Below, in pieces: positions 11,893 through 23,905 of a DNA stretch of 64,000 bases. The stretch is taken from the NCBI GenBank assembly GCA_914767715.1, contig OU612075.1:14756001-14820000 (forward strand), written 5' to 3'. This stretch comes from Membranipora membranacea. Taxonomy: Eukaryota; Bryozoa; Gymnolaemata; Cheilostomatida; Membraniporidae. The notes under the pieces are model-generated. The model had not been told where the DNA came from and did no database searches. It worked only from the letters and a program-made list of their open reading frames with translations. How positions within the stretch are numbered: position 1 is the stretch's first letter; each line of letters begins with the position of its first letter. The position numbers and the translations under genes are program-made.

Positions 11893-12839
11893 ATCGTAAT
11901 CTGGAGTTGTTCTTGTAACATCATTGAGCTGCCTCAGGAGATTGATAAACATCTTGTTTGTCTTGACTGTCTCATTCTTGTGCGCGCTGAGCTGGTCAGA
12001 TATTTGATTGACGCCTTGTTGGATATGTGGATAGTACCAGCCAGTCAATGATCCTTTCCGCTCATAGTACCCAATGGCAAGCACCAAAAACTGCGCAAAG
12101 TATAAAACCACTTGATAAAAACAATGTAGGGACAATTTATTAATCAAGCATGCTTGATAACACAAGTAACACAGATCTCAAAGATTTGCTTGTTCACCTA
12201 CCCCAAAGATAGTGAGGATGATTACGCCCATACATAGTGTTAGAATTGTCATTCTGTATCCTTTCTTCATTCTCAGGTTGTTAGCTCTACTTTTCTTCCA
12301 GTGATCTCTAATCAAAGTGAAGGGAAGTATACAGCAGGTAGCAGCCATCACTGATAGTACATACCATCCAGTACTTACACCATCCGTACTCTCAGACTTC
12401 TATCAACATTGATGATCTGATTATATATAACACACAAATAATCGGTAATTGAGTACAATTATCTAAGATAAACTACATCTGAACTGAAAGCATTTGTACC
12501 TATCAAGCTTATTAATACAAAAGCAATTCTCTTACAATTATTTTCATGATGTTTTCATGCTAAACAGCAAACTTAACACTTAAATATTGCTACACTTAGT
12601 TGATGCTATAGTTGACTTACCTCCACCTCAATTTTGACAGACTTGAACTGAAGTGCATTTCCTTCTGGTAACAGAATAACTTTCTCAAGCTTTTGATGAC
12701 CTTGAGTGTCAGAAATTTTGGTCGGATCGGCTGAATCTCTAAGATCTCCACCTTCACTGTGGTTGCTACTGACTTTTACCTCTGGCTTCTGATCCATTGC
12801 ATCAAAGTCAACCAATATATCTGTATCTCCCATGTTCAC
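11893..12839 (-). CDS. CD225-like (dispanin-type) two-pass membrane protein, gene B, 3' end open
   Basis: Three - strand exons join in phase 0. 12839-12621 (73 codons, starts MNMGDTDILVDFDAMDQK) is an acidic cytosolic N-terminus. 12399-12202 (66 codons) holds TGWYVLSVMAATCCILPFTL, the loop WKKSRANNLRMKKGYRM and most of a second membrane segment. 12090-11893 (66 codons) completes that segment (FLVLAIGYY) and starts an outer domain with the sequon NET at residue 178. Donors are GTAAGT, GTAGGT and GTGAGT. CD225 features are the CC.LPF in the first hydrophobic segment and the basic, alanine-containing loop. In this superfamily the first segment is usually intramembrane and the second spans. Reading through the last donor gives a stop after 16 more codons, so either a longer 3' part exists or that short end is used. 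Function unknown; the family includes membrane-fusion modulators and synaptic proteins. Head-to-head with gene A. Confidence 0.72.
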
Positions 12840-13078
12840 TCATTAGCTTATGAAACAAAGAACTGATTTTATTGCTGACTTTTTAAAATCAACAGCGATG
12901 TAATCTCATAATTCAATATTCCGAACATCGATTGTAGCACCTAGATAAGCTATTGCACAAAAGGAGATTCTTTGATATATATATATGATATAAAAATTAA
13001 GAGACTTAAAGTTAAATTGATTACAAACTCTTCACAAACAATATTTTTCTTCATAGTCACAGAAAGTAGACTCTTACC

Positions 13079-13135
13079 TGCTCAGTTCCACACACAGTAC
13101 TCATTTATTGGAAGATGAAATGGCTGCAGGCAGAA
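13079..13135 (-). promoter_or_regulatory. Probable 5' UTR exon and promoter-proximal region of gene B
   Basis: On the - strand, ...GAACTGAGCAG is followed by GTAAGAGTC, a good donor whose first intron base is at about 13077. It points toward the coding exon that starts at 12839. This suggests a noncoding first exon. The transcription start is not visible, and the upper boundary given is only indicative. Confidence 0.3.
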
Positions 13136-13438
13136 TAACAATAACAACAATCTGCTCTGATTGGCTGTGTGCTGTTCCAATCAATCATGAGTTGAGGTCT
13201 GAGATTGAAATTTGGAGATGAGCCAGGGGAAACTTCCTTGTCCCTTGCAAAGCTAAGTTGTTATTTGTAGCTTGAGTACTAAGGATTCAAATTTCTGCTC
13301 GGAGTGGACATGTGTTTTGATGAAATCCAGTAGAGCAAAACATTGGAATGTTATTCATAGGTCAGAAATATGAGAGCGAGGTTAGCTGAGTGAGTGGCAC
13401 AGCATATTTACGCTTTGTTTTTTACACAAGCTCTGATC

Positions 13439-15749
13439 CGGTAGGTACGAAAAACCGAACACGAACTCACAAGCTACGAACCTTAAAAAACCGAACCTTC
13501 AATGTGTCTGATAACATAATTTCGGCCAATGATGTTCTTTGTAACAAAAAGTCAAAACTTTGATGAACAGTTATCCTCTCTTGCACTTTGGCAAATGGTA
13601 GAGGACAACTCCAATCCCAGCAGAGAGTTTGGGACATATGAGCAGGGAGAGTGGGAAGGGAGCAGGGAGGGGAGCAGGGAGTTTGTCCCCGACTGAACAA
13701 AGAAGGGGGTTTTGTTCTAGAAGAGACACCAGGCTAGATCATGGCCTGAACGATTTCCAGATTGAGACAGAGGTTCCGGAGAGCTGGGAGCCACCAAGTT
13801 CAAACTTAGTGATTATTACCATGGTGGTGCGACTGATCCTGGATAATTGAGTGATTATGCACAAATGCACGCAGTGATGCTTTTACTTACTAAATGATGC
13901 TTGCAAATACTCTGTTTATGAGATCATTGCACTGTTTGAGTGATAAGGTGATCCAATCAGATAACATATTATATGCGCATTCAAATAAAGGTAATGGTTC
14001 AGAGAAGAGACTGTTGATGGTGTTTACACGTGTATTCAATGAACTTATTTGTATATTACGGTGCCTGAAAAAGCGGCAAAATGAGAGGCAGAAAAAAAGG
14101 CCTGAGAGAATAGTAATGGCTCAGGTGGATTAATACTGAAGTGTGAGCATTCATGGCTGTGAATACACGTGTGATGGTAGACCATCGGGGACATAAAGCA
14201 GTTCCTATCCAATCGTAGTGGCAATGTACGTTGTTAATGACAGCTAACTATCAAGCCATAACTGTTGCATAACGGCTATCACTAGGATTGTGCTGTGACT
14301 TCTGGTACTGCGTAACTAAAAAAACAGAAAATATCACATTCAAATTCAAAGAGAAGTGTTTGATATCCTATGTCATGATATTATCAGTTAAATCTAAAAC
14401 TCACTTTTTGCTCACTGCGCTCTACTCATAACTTTAGGGCAGCATGAGGCAAGCTCCCCGTTTCTTCATTGCCGGTTAATATCATTTGCTTTTTTATGGC
14501 TAGATGGTGACTGGTGAAGCTCACACCACATTACATTATCAATCATGCTCGACTGGGATAAAATGAATAATACACCAATTGATTTTGGTACATACCTGAC
14601 CCAACTTGCAGCTTAATTACTATGTAGTTGTTTTACACGATGCCGTTTCAGAAGACTAGGATATTATCATTATCAGTTTAGTCCGGGCCACCACAGCTTG
14701 AACCTGACTTCGTTACACAGCTATAGTACAGCATGTTAGTCTGACCATCGGACCAAAATAATTTTGTATTCTGTGGTACGAGTCAGAGAAATCAATAGCT
14801 GAGGTTGTAATGAGGAAGGGCCCGCATGGATATCTACAAACACAAGATTTCTTATGTTAGTTATTACAGAATATGCAGTTAATATATAGTATTTGCACAA
14901 CCACTTTCATACTAGTAGGATCATTTCATAGATGATGAAGCCTGATCAAGCTAATGTAAATTTCAGAGAGGCAACACTGATCTGATATCTCTTAGAGTAG
15001 CACAAAATGCTGTATGTAAGACCTAACAGTTAACAGTTATAGTTATATATATAGTAAATAAGCTCAATTTTTTATAGAAGAATTTTAATGTATACTAGCT
15101 AGAGGTCCTACTTTCCCCCCTCATGCTTTGTTTGAAACCAAAGAACAGCCATGAACTTTTAAAACAATATTTCAAGATAGGCCAACACCCATAGTACATA
15201 CTTGTTAACTCTGTTGAGAGGTGATGATTCAGGAGGCAGCCTTCTGCTCCTCCTGTGACGAGTCAAGGGGGCTCCAATTTACTAAACTGTGACCATTTCT
15301 AATAAATAAGTGTGGTGTGTCCTCCATAACAGCCTTCTGTCTGTAGTAGCTCCACATACTTCCATCATTTTCAAACTTGCAGGAATATATATATAGTCAA
15401 ACCATTCCTCTCTCCAATGCAAAAGTTCATTTGGATTCATGATGACTAATTTGACAATGACATCTACTTGGTGTGTACCAAACCAATGAACTCATTGACC
15501 AAACTGTGCCATCTTTCTCTCCATAATTTTTCATCAAGTGACCTTGAGCTAGTGCACCTAGTTAGGATGCAATGAGCTCTATTAAAAGTCAAAGTTTGAT
15601 GTCTGTTATATTATTGGTCACTTATCAAAAACATGACATTTCATTGGCTACTGACATTTTAAACTTTGAGCAAATTGATTTAATCCTGAGTTCGGTTTTT
15701 AGAGGGTTCGTAGTTCGTGAGTTCGTGGTTCGGTTTTTCGTACCTACCC
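13439..15749. mobile_element. 2.3-kb terminal-inverted-repeat element between genes A and B
   Basis: The ends are inverted copies of about 60 bp (13440-13497 and 15691-15748). They begin GGTAGGTACGAAAAACCGAAC and continue with repeated GAAC-containing words. The ten bases AGCTCTGATC stand just outside both ends in the same orientation (13429-13438 and 15750-15759), which is a target-site duplication. A 9-10 bp duplication fits Mutator-like elements best. The interior has only short open frames and no recognisable transposase, so it is probably non-autonomous. Without it, the first exons of genes A and B would lie a few hundred bases apart. Confidence 0.75.
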
Positions 15750-15759
15750 AGCTCTGATC

Positions 15760-15821
15760 GCAAGCAAGGAGTCTATCTATTTTCCACTGGGGAGACAGCA
15801 GAGAGACACTGAGCGATAAAG
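15760..15821 (+). promoter_or_regulatory. Probable noncoding first exon of gene A
   Basis: The purine-rich stretch ...GACACTGAGCGATAAAG ends at 15821 before GTTAGT, a credible donor. The next acceptor (TTGCAG, ending 16072) opens 14 bases upstream of the gene A start codon. No TATA box is evident. The left limit is taken from the end of the direct repeat flanking the TIR element. Confidence 0.35.
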
Positions 15822-16086
15822 GTTAGTCCTTTGCATGTACACCAAGATTCTGAAATAGAATATAGCTTGCCTGGTGTCATTCACATGTTCTTTCAGTGAA
15901 ATTCATATTTATTATATCATCATTTATTAAAGGTGTGGGCCTACCGTCTTCACCAACTGATCAGAATTGCAGATGCTGATCATGTTATATTTCAGATTTT
16001 TTATTTTATCCAAACACTGCATGTAGCCATTTAGGTATCATGTCTGATTCTTTTTCTCTTGACTTGTTGCAGTGAATGCGGTTATA

Positions 16087-18525
16087 ATGACTAAAGTACA
16101 TATGACTGATGTTACTGAGGAAAAGAAAATGGCCGAAAAACTTCCTGAAGTTACATTTTACACAAAGAAGGAGGTGATGTGCAGAGACTATGATGTTTTC
16201 ATTGCAATTTCCATATGTAAATATATCAAAAACTCTCCTAGAAGTGGTGAAGATTGGATGAAGCAGATGCAAGTTACGACTAATAAGAATTTTCCGAAAC
16301 TTAGGCTTCCAATCAGAAATCAGGACGGATTATAAGTGTTTTTTTTTAGTTTTGCACTAAATTAACCAGGTTTCGTATACCTAAATCAACCTTCCATTCT
16401 ATTATAGTGCACTCCGTGTTAGGTGAGAAGACAACAAGACACAAAAAAAACATTATACCATCTTAAAACATTAATTAAGATTCATTATAGGAGTTATGAT
16501 CTAGGGGTGTTGTGTTTTTGTGTTTTTAAAATGGTTTGGGCGATGTCATGAAAATAAGTGCAGCAATTAAAGTCTCTAAATATATGATTCATATTTGTAG
16601 AGAAGGTATGAGGACACATGTTGGTATACACTGAGTCTGGTGACTGCTCTTGTTTGCTGTGTACCATGTGGAGTCGTTGGTCTCATGAATGCCATGATGG
16701 CCAAGCAGGAAGCAATGAGAGATAATGAAGCGGGGTACAGAAACAGAGTGAGGAATGCTAAATTCTGTACTGCAATGGCTGTCTTCATTGCACTGATTGT
16801 TATCGCATCTGTTGCTATGGTCAGTATCAACATGCATGAGCATCAAAGTGCATCATATCAATAGTAAAACGAAAAATTAACTTTTGTGTCTTAAAAGATC
16901 CAATAAAATGATTAGACCACCGAATATACAATAATACCTAATGACAGCATGACCCAAGACATAAGTCACAGACCTAACCAGAATTTGCATCACTTATGAT
17001 CAAACATCATTTAAGGTGACAAGAAAATGAAGTTTGTCCGGTTTGAATAAATATTTTAATTTATGATATCAGTTTCATCAGTTTGATTGGAACAAAGTCT
17101 TACAGAAACTATTATCATTCAATCTTAATGAACTTTCTTTTTGTCAATTTCTAACAGCTAAGTTTTCTGTTCGCATCCACTCTGGTCAACTCTGATAAAC
17201 TGAACTCAGAGGTGAACTCAATCATGAGAAGACAAGGAATAGGATATTATGATTATGGTGACTACAGCTCTGACTATGTGAATGGTGTTGGATATGTGAG
17301 CTATTCACAATACAATCCTTCTCTACTATCGAGACTCAGCAATCTGATTAAACAACAGATACAGAATGAAATGAACACAACAAAACAGGTACCCTAAACG
17401 GTGTTATACCATAATATCATCTACTAAAAATTCCTGTAACTCAACTGTATGCCTACTTTCGTGCATGAATACTACCTTGAACTTGTGTTGTAATTGGTGT
17501 TGTAACTGGTGTTGTAACTGGTGTTGTAACTGTTGTTGTTCATCTTATCATCCTTGGCAGATAAATCTAAGCATGTCAGCATTATGATGTACTCTTGTAA
17601 CGTAATGTAATATTAAATTGACAGCTGCGAGTGTGACTGTCAGATAAATCTATCTACCTTTTGTAGACCACACCTAAGCCGTACTGGAGAAGAAATACCG
17701 GATCATACTGGGTAGGAAATTGTCCTAGTTATAGATATGAAAAGTTTGGTTGCGAAACTTATGCATAATTTGTAGTGTGTGTATTGTTCAATAAAAACTT
17801 TTTCAACTATAGTGATATCTTTGGCCGTGCATCGTTTCATTATTTAGTCTCTTCATTAATTTCAAATGGACAAAATTGTATCTTAAAATTCATCAGAGGG
17901 TTGGTTGCCCTTGGGCTAATTGGTGAGCTGTATTGAAAAGCTATCAAACAAAAATATTTCATTACTGGCTGCACTGTAATGTTTGCATCGTTCGACTGAT
18001 GCTATGCTAACGGTCTCTTTTATTTTTAGACCACAGCCAAGCAATACTGGACAACAACATTGATGCCATACTGGAGGGCACCATCCAATTCTACCGAGGT
18101 GAGAAGATGTCATGATAACAAATTAGTTTTGTTACATTGTTACGGACGAGTAGAAGGAATAGCTTTTGTTCCACAAGTATAATCAAAAATTGGTCCAACT
18201 TAATTCCTGATTTATTACTTTAGTTATTGTCTCCTGTCAAAACTATGTGGGTGATTTTCGAAATCTAGAAAAAGGGAAGAAACTTGATTTTGAACTTGGT
18301 TCTCTTCATTCCTCTTCCGATTCAATGCTTTGACCGAAAGATTAATGCAAAATTTTACCTGAACTTAATTTCTGATACGGGTTTATCATAAAAATAATTT
18401 AAATATTATCTGAACCATTCAAATGTACACGTTTAATGAATCATCTTTTCTTTTAAAAGCTGAATGATAATGAAGGCTCTAGCAACTTCAATGAGACAAC
18501 ACCGTATGGAGATTACAATTATTAG
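16087..18525 (+). CDS. CD225-like (dispanin-type) two-pass membrane protein, gene A
   Basis: Six coding exons, all phase 0: 16087-16173, 16601-16819, 17158-17388, 17667-17711, 18030-18098 and 18460-18525, giving 238 residues. The N-terminus (1-29) is charged. Exon 2 starts RRYEDTCWYTLSLVTALVCC, continues VPCGVVGLMNAMMAK, then a loop with NEAGYRNRVRNAK, matching the CD225 pattern (cysteine pair, P.G.V, basic loop). The second membrane segment (about 86-112) is split across exons 2 and 3. The rest should be outside the cell: a tyrosine-rich part (YYDYGDYSSDY), two related exons that open TTPKPYW and TTAKQYW, and sequons NTT175, NST214 and NET228. The first donor (GTGATG) is weaker than the others. 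Reading through the exon 2 donor GTCAGT gives an alternative ending of 14 further codons. Function unknown; a membrane-shaping or fusion-modulating role is only analogy to the superfamily. Confidence 0.82.
17790..17795 (+). terminator. Possible intronic poly(A) signal of gene A
   Basis: AATAAA lies 79 bases after the donor of coding exon 4, inside the intron before exon 5. Use of it would give a protein lacking the last 44 residues. No further evidence. Confidence 0.2.
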
Positions 18526-18888
18526 ACTGTACGATAAATGTTGACTACTGATCACAGATCGGTATCAATATCTATAGATACCAGAGAGACAATAGGGTAC
18601 AGCTGACCTATTTTGGCTGACTTAGTTGATTATGTTATTTCATGCGCATAGTTCTGTTATTGAATTAGCATGTACACATTTTGAGCTGTCAAATTTTAAT
18701 TTTTTGAACAGATATATTTAAGGTTGTTTTGAATTTGTTTTTGTATTTTCTTGCCAATTATCACACATTTTTTAGAAAGCCCTGGTAATTTTAATGAAGT
18801 GAACAGTCATTATTGTGTTTGATAATATAAAACATTGACCTTTCAGCTTATGAGCTCCCAAAATGAACCAACAAAACAGTGTAGATGT

Positions 18889-18894
18889 AATAAA
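18889..18894 (+). terminator. Poly(A) signal of gene A
   Basis: AATAAA followed by an A run, about 360 bases after the TAG stop at 18523-18525. Confidence 0.5.
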
Positions 18895-19808
18895 AAAAAA
18901 CCCAATCAAGATAAAACCCACAAAGGTTTACCACTATCTTATCTTTCATAAATCTTGTACTGGATATCAATAGAAACATCGTCTTCCAATGTATGGCTGG
19001 TTGAGAAGGACCCGACCAAGCAGTCAAATGGTCGTAACATACATTGGCCGATCCGGTGCTGTGGTAAATTTGATCTATTATTCAGGATTTTATCTTTTGA
19101 TAATTTAGTTCAGTGAGTTTAGTCTGTTTAGGTGAGTCAGAGATCTTATTTTTGTGAAAAGCAGACCCTATGTAATGAAGCATGCAAGGCAAGTTTGAAG
19201 TTTGTGTATTGGCAATTCTAAAAATTAATTCTTATTGTAAGGTTGGTTGTAATACGGACTGAGGCAGAACGTCCTATTAAGATGAGAAGAAATTCGGAGC
19301 TCTGATTCAGGTGAAATATCCCACACAAAATGCATGACAAAGCTCCTTGTTGTCCAGCACTAAGATTTTGGGCTGATTGTCTATTTTGGCTTTGCATGAG
19401 TGATGAGGATTTATATACATAGAGATATTAGTTCATTGCCAATCTACAATTATTTTATCAATTTTTTGCACGCAGTAACAGAAAAACAAGAAAACAAAGA
19501 GAAGGAAAGGAGTTGCAATGTTAATAATGATTAACGAGATGATAAGTAGGTCACGTAGAAAGAAGAATTAAATTGAACAAGTTTTATTGTTGGGCGTATC
19601 TGTGATGAAAAATATAATCAGTAACCTGTTTGTATTGGTTTAAATGGAGGAGTTCAGCGGATAATCATTGCCATCTGTATGATTAAGTGTTGGCTGCAGC
19701 TAGTTAGAGTGCAGAAAGCTTGTGACTGAGCCGGCAAAACGTGATCAAGTAAAATATTGATATAAAAGTAGGGAATATTTCCTTTCCCTGTGTACAAGCC
19801 AGTACCTG
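18895..19808. other. Intergenic DNA, nothing recognised
   Basis: AT-rich, with no open frame or repeat that I could match elsewhere in the window. The last four bases before the next element are approached by TTAA at 19809-19812. Confidence 0.4.
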
Positions 19809-19812
19809 TTAA

Positions 19813-21174
19813 GGTAATGTCAAAGACCGATCCGAATATCAACATATCATATACTGTTGGAAAGCTGCCGAGCTACTGAGAATGAATACCCGAACAAAAA
19901 CTTGATTCAATGATGTTGTGTCATTTTAGGGAGGAAATGAGGCAGAAAACGCTGTTTTTCTCAAAGCAGATGTGGGAGCCAAATTAAATGCAGGAAATTT
20001 CAAAACAGGTGGAATGCATACTTAGAGATTGCGTTCATCGTAAAATTTGATTTGCTTTGATATATGACTAGTCTAAACTGACTTTTTACGTCACGCTATA
20101 CAATGCATTTTTTTTGTGAAGCCGTGAAAATATGTGAAATTTCAATCATTAAATTCAGAACAGATCATAGGCTCGAAACAAAATTTATTAAGATTTTCCC
20201 TTAGAGTACACTTCAAATGCCTTACCTATTAACTTTCAGCAAATTAGCTTGCATATTGCGAAAAGAGTAGACTCTCGAATACAGCTAATATTTTTTGCAA
20301 CTTTTGCATAACATCAAATGTGCTGTCCAAATGACCATTATTGTGGCCAAAGAAAGTTTTTTTGAAAGCTCTCACATACGAAGCCGCTTTCATTAGCCAT
20401 GGTGCACACAGGAAATGCCAAAAGATTTTTTCCCTGCATCTTCGTTTTTCTTGAATTTAATGCAAAATAATGCAAAAAAACAGCTATTTTTTGGGACTTT
20501 TGAGGTGTTTTTGGCCATTCTCTTGCGTTAAATTCAAGAAAAACGAAGATGCAGTGAAAAAATCTGTTGGCATTTCCTGCGTGCACCATGGGTAATAAAA
20601 GCGGCTTCGTATGTGAGAACGTTCAAAAAAACTTTGTTTGGCCACAATAATGGTCATTTGGACAGTACATTTGACGTTATGCAAAAGTTGAGGAAAATAT
20701 CAGGTGTATTCGAGAGTCCACTGTTTTCGCAATATGCAAGCTATTTTGTTGAAGGTCAATATGTATGACATTTGAAGTGTACTCTAAGGGAAAATCATAT
20801 TTAATTTTGTTTCGAGCCTATGATCTGTTCTGAATTAATGATTGAAATTTCACATATTTTCACGGTTTCACAAAAAAAATGCATTGTATAGCGTGACGTA
20901 AAAAGTCAGTTTAGACTAGTCATATATCAAAGAAAATCAAATTTTACGATGAACGCAATCTCTAAGTATGCATTCCACCTGTTTTGAAATTTCTTGCATT
21001 TAGTTTGACTCCCCCATCTGCTTTGACAAAAACAGCGTTTTCTGCCTCATTTCCTCCCTAAAATGACACAACGTCATTGAATCAAGTTTTTGTTCGGGTA
21101 TTCATTTTCAGTAGCTCAGCAGCTTTCCAACAGTATATGATATGTTGATATTCGGATCGGTCTTTGACATTACC
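19813..21174. mobile_element. 1.36-kb long-armed hairpin element at a TTAA site
   Basis: Arms 19813-20463 and 20525-21174 are about 650 bp each and nearly identical as reverse complements, with a 61-base centre. The first bases GGTAATGTCAAAGACCGATC are mirrored exactly at the right end. TTAA stands directly outside both ends (19809-19812 and 21175-21178), the target-site preference of piggyBac-type transposons. No transposase frame: the open frames inside read across the palindrome and are by-products. It is long for a MITE, and transcription through it would give a long double-stranded RNA hairpin. Confidence 0.85.
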
Positions 21175-21178
21175 TTAA

Positions 21179-23660
21179 TTAAGAAGGTTTAATGACAGGG
21201 ACGCTGCTATGGTTACCGGTTCTGTTGGCAATTATATCAAGACGCCTGACCAACACTTGGCTTAATATCTGTGAGAATTTGACGTTGCACAATAATAATA
21301 GAATTTATTTCATCCATAATAATTATCTTTGTTGGTTTGCAAATCATCCAGGGTTCTTTAATTGAGCGTGATGCTACTACCAAAATGCCAGAGTAATAAT
21401 ACCATAAGACAAACAACCACTATAAAGAAATCACAGGCCAGAAATACCAATTGTTCGAAACGCAAGTTGGATGAAAATCCGATGGACAGCTACATACTTG
21501 CCAACACACCCACTTTCCACTTTTTGTAAATCTCACTATTTCCTATTCCCAGCCCGATCGCATCCCATATTTCATAGTAACTATCCAAGCACCTGTTGAC
21601 TCGTTACTGGTAAGGTCCTTGCACACAAAATTAAAAGGAATTGTGCTATTCAATAGTGTTAAAAAATTTACTTGTAACAAAATTCAGACTATTATTGTCA
21701 ATGGGGTGGTTGATACTGGACATTGTCAAAGTAAGTGCTTGTAAGTCCCAGGGGCCCATGTGTTGATGGTAAGTGTTCAAAGTGTATTTCACCTCTGTTT
21801 CATGTTTTAGTACTAGTACAAACATGAAATTATTTTGGGTAGAAACGCTCTCAGAGCGTCATCAGGTGAGGCTCCGCCCGGACTCTGTTGGGGGCTTGCA
21901 CCGCCCCTCAAGTCCCCAGGTGGATAACTCGGGGTGCTTTACACCCTTGGAGCAGTGCAGTATCACTGTAAATATAAATCTCCCTCTTTCGAATTTAAAT
22001 TACTTGGCAAGTATGGACAACTAACACATCCGAGAATGCGATTGTCATAATACCACAAAGTGTAACCAAAGTAGTACAAACCAGAGCTATGTATTATGTT
22101 CTTAAGTTAAAACTATATGTATATAACAGTTGTGAGCGGTTCAGCCTACGTAAGAGACTCCTTTTTACCAAGTTTTGAATGTCCTGGGCCCATATCCTAT
22201 TGCGGTCTTTGACTCCCGGAGTAGTTGGACCCCCTAGGTCTGCTGTGACCTATACCTATAAACTGAAAGTAAAATGACGCAGAAATTATAAATTTTGTTT
22301 TGCCAAGCTTACTTTAGGATGTGTGATGTGATATGGCATCTGGATGTTGACCAACTTGATGTGTGACTGCAAAGCCTTGACTTATTGATATAAATTCATG
22401 GATCAGAGGTAAAATTCACAGTACGAGTATTTGTGGATATATTCTATCAGTATTATATATACAGCTTTATGTCAGTAGCTGGATCGAGTTAAAAATCTGG
22501 TATCAATTGCTGTCCTCCAAAACTCAAACAAGCTGCTTGAGAAAATTCCTAAAGTTGACGGCTGTAGCTTTATTGAACATGTGGACCCAATCACAGATGA
22601 AAAATTTGCTACAGAAAGCTTGCATAAATTACCATGAATGCCTGTTCAGGGTCAGATATTTTCCCCTAATCCATGAATATAAGTTTTCATATCAGTTCCT
22701 TGTTCCTTTTAATTTGCAGGGTCAACATGAAATACATCAAGGCATAGCAATAACAAAGTTATACAGTAACAAGTCACAATGGCAGTAAAGATATTTACTC
22801 AACCAACCAACATGACCTTCCATGGCTAGGCCATGTCTTAAAAATTTACATAAAAACATTGGCTGCTTCAAGAAGATTCTGAACAACTCATTCATATACC
22901 CTGACAGTTTGCTGTGTTTTTATGACGTATTGAAGTCCAATTTCTATCATATTTATTAAAAGTTATTGATTATTGATGGGGTCATGCGTCGGAGTTACAT
23001 GGTTTAGCTGATACTAAATAGCCATACTGACGGGATTTTGATTGCGAACATAATTATCAGGATGGGTTGGTTACTTTGATTATGAGCGCCGAAAACAAAT
23101 CTGCTTCTGTTACAAACCCTTCCGACATCATGAAAATCTCGTGCGGATTTGTTTTATGCAGCCAGATGTTTTTTTTAAATCAAGAGATCCACTTGAGAAA
23201 TAGGTGATGCCAAATATTCATCCAGATGGGTTCTTATTGCAGCACTATTTATTATAATAGACAAGACAAAGCCTTTGTCTCATTTCTTTGATAAAATGAT
23301 GTGACATCAGATCACATATCTGCCTGGTTTTCAAGGTTCAGTAGCTCACCAGTCAGCTTCCCAATGGTGTATGGAAAGTCAAGATTTGTTATCCATCTTA
23401 TCGCACATGTCAAACCAAGGAGTATTCCTCGGTCAAACTATCTTAGCCTGAAGGTCAAGTCTAGAGTAGTTGAAGACTGCATCTCACGACAAGAACTTAC
23501 CTGCGCTAGTTTCCATGTATGTTTTGATATAACCTCCTTGTTAGAATTTAAAGAATGAATAACTACTGTGCCGCTGCTGCGGGTTTATTTCATGATGTGT
23601 GGCAATATCTAGCGGTAATGTTATTTGCTCTCAAACACAATCAGGACATGACAACGAGGA
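21179..23660. other. Intergenic DNA, no gene supported
   Basis: About 21850-21960 is a GC-rich patch with a small hairpin (ACGCTCTCAGAGCGT) and may be a fragment of a SINE-like repeat. A 93-codon open frame at 22507-22788 and an 85-codon one at 23301-23558 have no splice context or family resemblance, and I do not call them genes. Confidence 0.4.
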
Positions 23661-23905
23661 GTAGGAGGTAGCTCAGTTGGTTAGAGCGTAAGTGATGAAG
23701 GTCGTGGGTTCGAATCCCACTGCAGTCTATCAACTACTGGGATTTGGTTGGCCCCCTGGTGTGCTCCGACCTGCCTGCAACAGAGAGCGAACTGGCGCAG
23801 ACATTGCGGCCTTGCCATTAAGGCAAAATAATATTTCGCCACCCATGCTTCGGGATGTGGCGTGTGATATGCCATCCAATTTTAATCAACCCTTTTAATC
23901 AACGA
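23661..23905 (+). mobile_element. tRNA-derived SINE
   Basis: The tRNA-like head has a perfect A box TAGCTCAGTTGG (23669-23680) and B box GGTTCGAATCC (23707-23717) with correct spacing. A body of about 170 bp follows, with a TTTAATCAACC-type tail repeated at 23880-23904. The 5' GTAGGAG cannot pair with the bases after the B-box arm as an acceptor stem, so it is a SINE rather than a tRNA gene. A matching head fragment lies on the - strand at about 61236-61275. Confidence 0.75.

Noticed and set aside
20338-20684. Open frames near the centre of the 19.8-21.2 kb segment
   Set aside because: They read across the arms of the long palindrome. Inverted arms give paired frames on both strands, so these are by-products.
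23661-23730. Apparent tRNA gene with intact A and B boxes
   Set aside because: No acceptor stem can form between GTAGGAG and the bases after the T arm, and a SINE body follows directly.
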